This document shows positions 60,996-64,000 of a stretch of DNA of 64,000 nt, in pieces. This DNA comes from Natronoarchaeum philippinense (lineage in GTDB: Archaea > Halobacteriota > Halobacteria > Halobacteriales > Natronoarchaeaceae): contig NZ_OBEJ01000003.1 in assembly GCF_900215575.1 (NCBI RefSeq), positions 124,001 to 188,000 of the forward strand, given 5' to 3'. Numbering within the stretch: the stretch's first letter is position 1; the number at the start of each line of letters is the position of its first letter. The notes below the pieces were generated by a model. That model made no database searches. It saw only the letters and a list, made by a program, of their open reading frames with translations, and had not been told where the DNA came from. A program made the translations under genes and the position numbers.

Positions 60996-61952
60996 TCAGA
61001 ACACGCCGGCGATGAAGCCAACGCCCATGATGATGAGAACGGCGGCGGAAAACGCCGGGAGATACGGCGTGTACCGCTCGACCGTCTCCTCGGAGTGCTG
61101 ATAACCCGCAATCAACAACATCGTCAGCCCGACGATCCCCGCGATGACGGTGAGGGCGTACGCGCTCATCAGTTCGAGGCAGTAGTTCGATCCGGCACAG
61201 AGCGCGATGATCTCGAACTCCTCCTCGTGGGCGAACCCGAGGACGAACGCGAACCACGCGATTCCGAGGAGGCCGCGGTCGGCGGTCGCTTCGGGCCCCT
61301 CGTGTGAGTGCGAGTGTCCACCGACGAAGGGGACGAACCGTTTCAGACGAGAAAACAGCCCCTCATCATCGTGGTCGTGCGAATGGCTGTGGCCGTGGCT
61401 GTCGTCGTGGTCGTGCGAATGGCTGTCGTCGTAGTCGTGCGAATGGCTGTGGCCGTCGCCGTGTGACTGCTCTCGTTCGTGGGCATGGCCGTGATACTTG
61501 TCCACGTCGTGTTGGTGGCCGTCCGGGTGTTCGTGGCTGTGCTGTTCGGAGTGGTTGCTCTCGTCGTGGTCGTCGTGGGAATGGCCGTCGCCGTGACTGC
61601 CGTGGGAATGGCCGTGAGTGTATTCACGGACTCCGAGCGCGATAAGCAGGACACCGGCAACGAGGCTGACCGGCCCGCCGATCTGGACGCCGCCGAGGAC
61701 CGTCAGCGGCTCGTTGACCTGCGTGAGATCGAAGTAGTCCTTCGCGTAGAAGAACACCCCAACCATCGCGATACTACTGATGAGATGGCCGAGGCCGAGA
61801 ATGAAACTCGCCGCGAATCCGTACACCCACTTGTTCGTCTGGTCGAGCGCGTAGGAGGCCGCAACGGGCCAGCCGTGGCCCGGTTCGATGCCGTGAACGG
61901 CACCGAGAGCGACCGCCCCGAGGAAAAGACCGAGTGCGTCGCCGTGTAACAT
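60996..61952 (-). CDS. Nickel/cobalt transporter (NicO/RcnA-like) with His-rich loop
   Basis: A 318-residue membrane protein with about six TM segments. The signature HGIEPGHGWPVAASYAL matches the HxxEPGHG motif of NicO/RcnA. A cytoplasmic loop of about 90 residues (about 112-200) is made of His, Asp, Gly and Ser repeats such as HSHDHDDSHGHSHSHDHDD (metal-chelating). FAHEEEFEII after it also carries metal ligands. RcnA-like proteins export Ni2+/Co2+; some relatives import. A NikR gene is divergent 102 bases away and likely controls it. Confidence 0.87.
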   Translation of the reverse strand: MLHGDALGLFLGAVALGAVHGIEPGHGWPVAASYALDQTNKWVYGFAASFILGLGHLISSIAMVGVFFYAKDYFDLTQVNEPLTVLGGVQIGGPVSLVAGVLLIALGVREYTHGHSHGSHGDGHSHDDHDESNHSEQHSHEHPDGHQHDVDKYHGHAHEREQSHGDGHSHSHDYDDSHSHDHDDSHGHSHSHDHDDEGLFSRLKRFVPFVGGHSHSHEGPEATADRGLLGIAWFAFVLGFAHEEEFEIIALCAGSNYCLELMSAYALTVIAGIVGLTMLLIAGYQHSEETVERYTPYLPAFSAAVLIIMGVGFIAGVF

Positions 61953-61981
61953 CCTGTCCGGGAATCAGACACCGCCGTGAA

Positions 61982-61993
61982 TAACGGTTGTTA
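61982..61993. promoter_or_regulatory. Dyad TAAC-GGTT-GTTA between the nickel genes
   Basis: A perfect 4-base-arm dyad 29 bases from the transporter start and 61 bases from the NikR start. Candidate NikR operator or part of a promoter. The classical enterobacterial NikR box (GTATGA-N16-TCATAC) is not present, although one TCATAC half-site lies at about 62,013-62,019. Short, so uncertain. Confidence 0.3.
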
Positions 61994-62054
61994 CTACCGA
62001 ATTGGGGGAATCGTCATACGAGATTTCTTGTGGCGTCACGACGACCCAGCGACT

Positions 62055-62450
62055 ATGCGAACGAGTTTCAACATCCCCGACGACGTAGTCGAAGAGTTCG
62101 ACCGGGTCTGGCAAGAGCAGGACATCGACAACCGGTCGCGGGCCGTCAGAGAGGCGATGTTGGAGTATATCGAAGCCCACTCCCGTCTCGAAGCGACGAG
62201 CGGCACCGTCGTCGCGCTCCTCGCGTTCGATTATCGCCACCACGACGTGATTCGAGACCTCCACGCCATCCAGCACGAGTTTCAGGACGTGATCCTCAAC
62301 ACCAGTCACACACACCAAGGCGAGTGGTGTCTCGAATCGCTGTTCTGTCGGGGACCAGCCGAGCACGTCCGAGAACTCACGTATCAACTCCGGGACTTCG
62401 ACGGCGTTCGCCGGGTCACGGTGATGGTCATCCGGGACGGCGAAGGATGA
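62055..62450 (+). CDS. nikR: NikR-like nickel-responsive regulator
   Basis: A 131-residue protein. The ribbon-helix-helix N-domain (1-45) is MRTSFNIPDDVVEEFDRVW then NRSRAVREAMLEYI. The ACT-like C-domain has His 74 (AIQHEF), His 85 and His 87 (SHTH) and Cys 92 (EWCLES), which correspond to the four Ni(II) ligands H76, H87, H89 and C95 of E. coli NikR. Acts as a tetramer repressing or activating nickel transport genes when nickel is bound. ATG 62055 is chosen; upstream residues are not RHH-like. Divergent from the nickel/cobalt transporter gene. Confidence 0.93.
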   Translation: MRTSFNIPDDVVEEFDRVWQEQDIDNRSRAVREAMLEYIEAHSRLEATSGTVVALLAFDYRHHDVIRDLHAIQHEFQDVILNTSHTHQGEWCLESLFCRGPAEHVRELTYQLRDFDGVRRVTVMVIRDGEG

Positions 62451-62465
62451 GAAGCGGCCGTCCGC

Positions 62466-63815
62466 TCACATCGACTCGTGGGGCCACTGAAGCAGTTGCT
62501 CGTAGTTGCCCGGAACGACGGGACCGTCGAGCAGCGGGTCGTCGGTTTCGACCATCCACTCGTGTAACTGCCGCGACAGCGCCGCCCGGGCGTCCTGATA
62601 CCGCGGCTCCGAAACCACGTTCTCGTCTTCTTGGGGCGTCTCCCGCAGGTCGTACAGTTCTTCGTACCGCCTCGTCGGGACGCCGTAGGTCTCCCGGACC
62701 TCCCGGCCGGACTCGCTGGCGAAGATATCGCGCGGGAGATACACCTTCGGCAGGCGCCAGAAACTCCGGACGTACTTGTATCGCTCCGTGCGGATCGCCC
62801 GGACCGGGTTGTACATGTCGTGCCACGTCATCTCGGCGAACACGCGCTCGCGGGGCTCGTACTCCCCGCCAGTCAGCAACCCGAGAAAACTCCGTCCCTC
62901 GACACGCTCCGGAACGTCGATGTCGAGTAGATCAAGCAGCGTCGGCAACACGTCGACGTTGCTCAGGAGCTCGTCGTAGCGCCGTCCGTCGTCGGCGACG
63001 CCGGGCACGCGCATCACCAGCGCGGCTTCGAGTCCGGCGTCGTAGCAGTTCCCTTTCGCCCGGGGGAACGCGATGCCGTGCTCGGTCGTGAAGACGACGA
63101 CCGTCTCGTCGGCGAGGCCGGCGTCGTCGATGGCGTCGAGAATCGTCCCGACGGCGTCGTCGATGGCGTCAACCATCCCCCGCATCTCGGCGAGGTCGTG
63201 TCTGATACCGGGTCTGTCGGGCAGGTACGGCAGCGGCTGGATGTCCTCGGGGTCGTCGGTGTCGTACTGATCGCCGTGAAAACCAAAGCGGCCGGCTTTC
63301 TCCTCAACGCGGTGGCACTCGAAGAAGCCCACCGACGCGAAAAACGGCGCGTCGAACGCCCCACGCTCCAGAAACGAGTCGACGACCGATGCGACGCTCT
63401 CGGCCCGGTTGGCTTGATGAACTGACGGCGCAACGCCGGGATAGAGGTTGCCCTCAGAGTGGATCTGGTCGTAGCGGAGCCGGTCGGTGTCCTGACTGAT
63501 GTGCTGGAGCCCGAACAGGTGGGTTTCGTACCCGGCGTCGCTGAGATAGTGCGGCAGAATTAGCTCGTCGTCGTGTAGCTCCCAACTCCCGTGTGCCAGC
63601 CCCATCAGCCCGTTGACGTGCGGGTGGCGCCCGGTCATGAAACTGCCGCGACTCGGCGAGCACTGCGGTGCGGTGACGAAGTGGTTCTCGAAGAGCGCTC
63701 CGCCGGCCGCGAGGCGTTCGATCGCCGGCGTCTCGATGTCCCGACCGTAGCACCCGAGATACCGACCGAGGTCGTGGGCGTGGATCAACACCACGTTCGG
63801 TGCCGAGGCGGTCAT
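62466..63815 (-). CDS. Sulfatase (formylglycine type, alkaline-phosphatase superfamily)
   Basis: A 449-residue hydrolase. NVVLIHAHDLG supplies metal-binding residues, and QCSPSRGSFMTGRHPHVNG contains the CxPSR signature, in which Cys 52 must be oxidised to formylglycine. VVVFTTEHGIAFPRAKGN and LLSNVDVLPTLLDLLDI are further family segments. It would cleave sulfate esters, perhaps from sulfated sugars of algal or archaeal origin. No signal peptide is seen, so it is probably cytoplasmic. No formylglycine-generating enzyme or sulfatase cluster is in the window. Confidence 0.92.
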   Translation of the reverse strand: MTASAPNVVLIHAHDLGRYLGCYGRDIETPAIERLAAGGALFENHFVTAPQCSPSRGSFMTGRHPHVNGLMGLAHGSWELHDDELILPHYLSDAGYETHLFGLQHISQDTDRLRYDQIHSEGNLYPGVAPSVHQANRAESVASVVDSFLERGAFDAPFFASVGFFECHRVEEKAGRFGFHGDQYDTDDPEDIQPLPYLPDRPGIRHDLAEMRGMVDAIDDAVGTILDAIDDAGLADETVVVFTTEHGIAFPRAKGNCYDAGLEAALVMRVPGVADDGRRYDELLSNVDVLPTLLDLLDIDVPERVEGRSFLGLLTGGEYEPRERVFAEMTWHDMYNPVRAIRTERYKYVRSFWRLPKVYLPRDIFASESGREVRETYGVPTRRYEELYDLRETPQEDENVVSEPRYQDARAALSRQLHEWMVETDDPLLDGPVVPGNYEQLLQWPHESM

Positions 63816-63948
63816 GCGGTTACCGATACGATAGCCCCACGGATAGTCGTTCGATCCCCGGTATCGGCGTCGACCGCGTCAGGACGATCCAGCAGGTCCG
63901 ACGATTCGCAGGAAATGTTTATCTGTTAGATAATCGTAGTTTCTCCCC

Positions 63949-64000
63949 GTGTCACCGATTGGTTCCCCCTTCGACGACTTGAGCGATACGTGGCGGTTCG
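63949..64000 (+). CDS. Possible start of a gene running off the window
   Basis: GTG 63949 opens a frame VSPIGSPFDDLSDTWRF to the window edge. A TATA-like GTTTATCTG lies about 25-33 bases upstream, the spacing of a leaderless start. Only 17 residues are visible, so neither identity nor reality is certain. Confidence 0.3.
   Translation, partial: MSPIGSPFDDLSDTWRF

Overview
The window reads as a chromosome segment of a haloarchaeon (class Halobacteria). Coding DNA is GC-rich with strong GC at third positions, the proteins are very acidic, and genes are preceded by archaeal TATA-like boxes, many lying about 25 bases before the start codon as in leaderless transcripts. Marker genes agree: a halorhodopsin, Tat-exported lipoprotein binding proteins, an ADP-dependent sugar kinase, a TreT-type glycosyltransferase and a geranylgeranyl-reductase-like flavoprotein. 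I see no rRNA, tRNA, CRISPR array or intact insertion sequence.

Layout. 1-6.6 kb: the end of an acetamidase/formamidase gene, an MFS exporter, then metY and metX (direct sulfhydrylation route to methionine). These two carry the same 17-base operator-like sequence and are separated by a lower-GC ABC exporter pair whose ATPase gene has an apparent one-base deletion near its start. 6.8-13.7 kb: the most unusual locus. A secreted protein of about 1,890 residues has a signal peptide, acidic and His-Ala-Gly-Pro-Pro stalk repeats, calcium-binding thrombospondin-type-3 repeats, a vWA domain and a C-terminal domain with a PD-(D/E)xK nuclease-like motif. It is followed with a 4-base overlap by a putative immunity gene, and then by a decayed second cassette that repeats part of the pre-toxin region. 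I interpret this as an archaeal polymorphic toxin-immunity locus. 13.8-20 kb: membrane and hypothetical proteins, a methyltransferase, an XPD/DinG-type helicase and halorhodopsin. 20-26 kb: a thiamine-type ABC importer and two divergent two-domain rhodaneses. 26.4-28 kb: VanZ-like and SpoOM-like proteins.

28-46 kb is a deoxysugar catabolic region that accounts for almost all of an L-rhamnose diketo-hydrolase pathway: mutarotase, lactonase, L-rhamnonate dehydratase, SDR dehydrogenase and FAH-family hydrolase. An L-lactate oxidation complex (LutC plus fused LutB-LutA) and PEP synthase would use the products, and an IclR regulator and a four-gene CUT1 sugar importer accompany them. A zinc sugar dehydrogenase and a co-transcribed F420-type (LLM) flavoenzyme compete for the first oxidation step.

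46.6-64 kb: a geranylgeranyl-reductase-like protein with a TetR-type palindrome over its start codon, amino-sugar genes (glmS with a GlmU-like nucleotidyltransferase), an UppP-like phosphatase, a LOV/PAS histidine kinase, pirin, superoxide dismutase, a zinc-finger HTH regulator, an ADP-dependent kinase/UspA/TreT group, a NikR plus nickel/cobalt transporter pair, and a sulfatase. Functional calls rest on motifs read by eye; no database search was possible.
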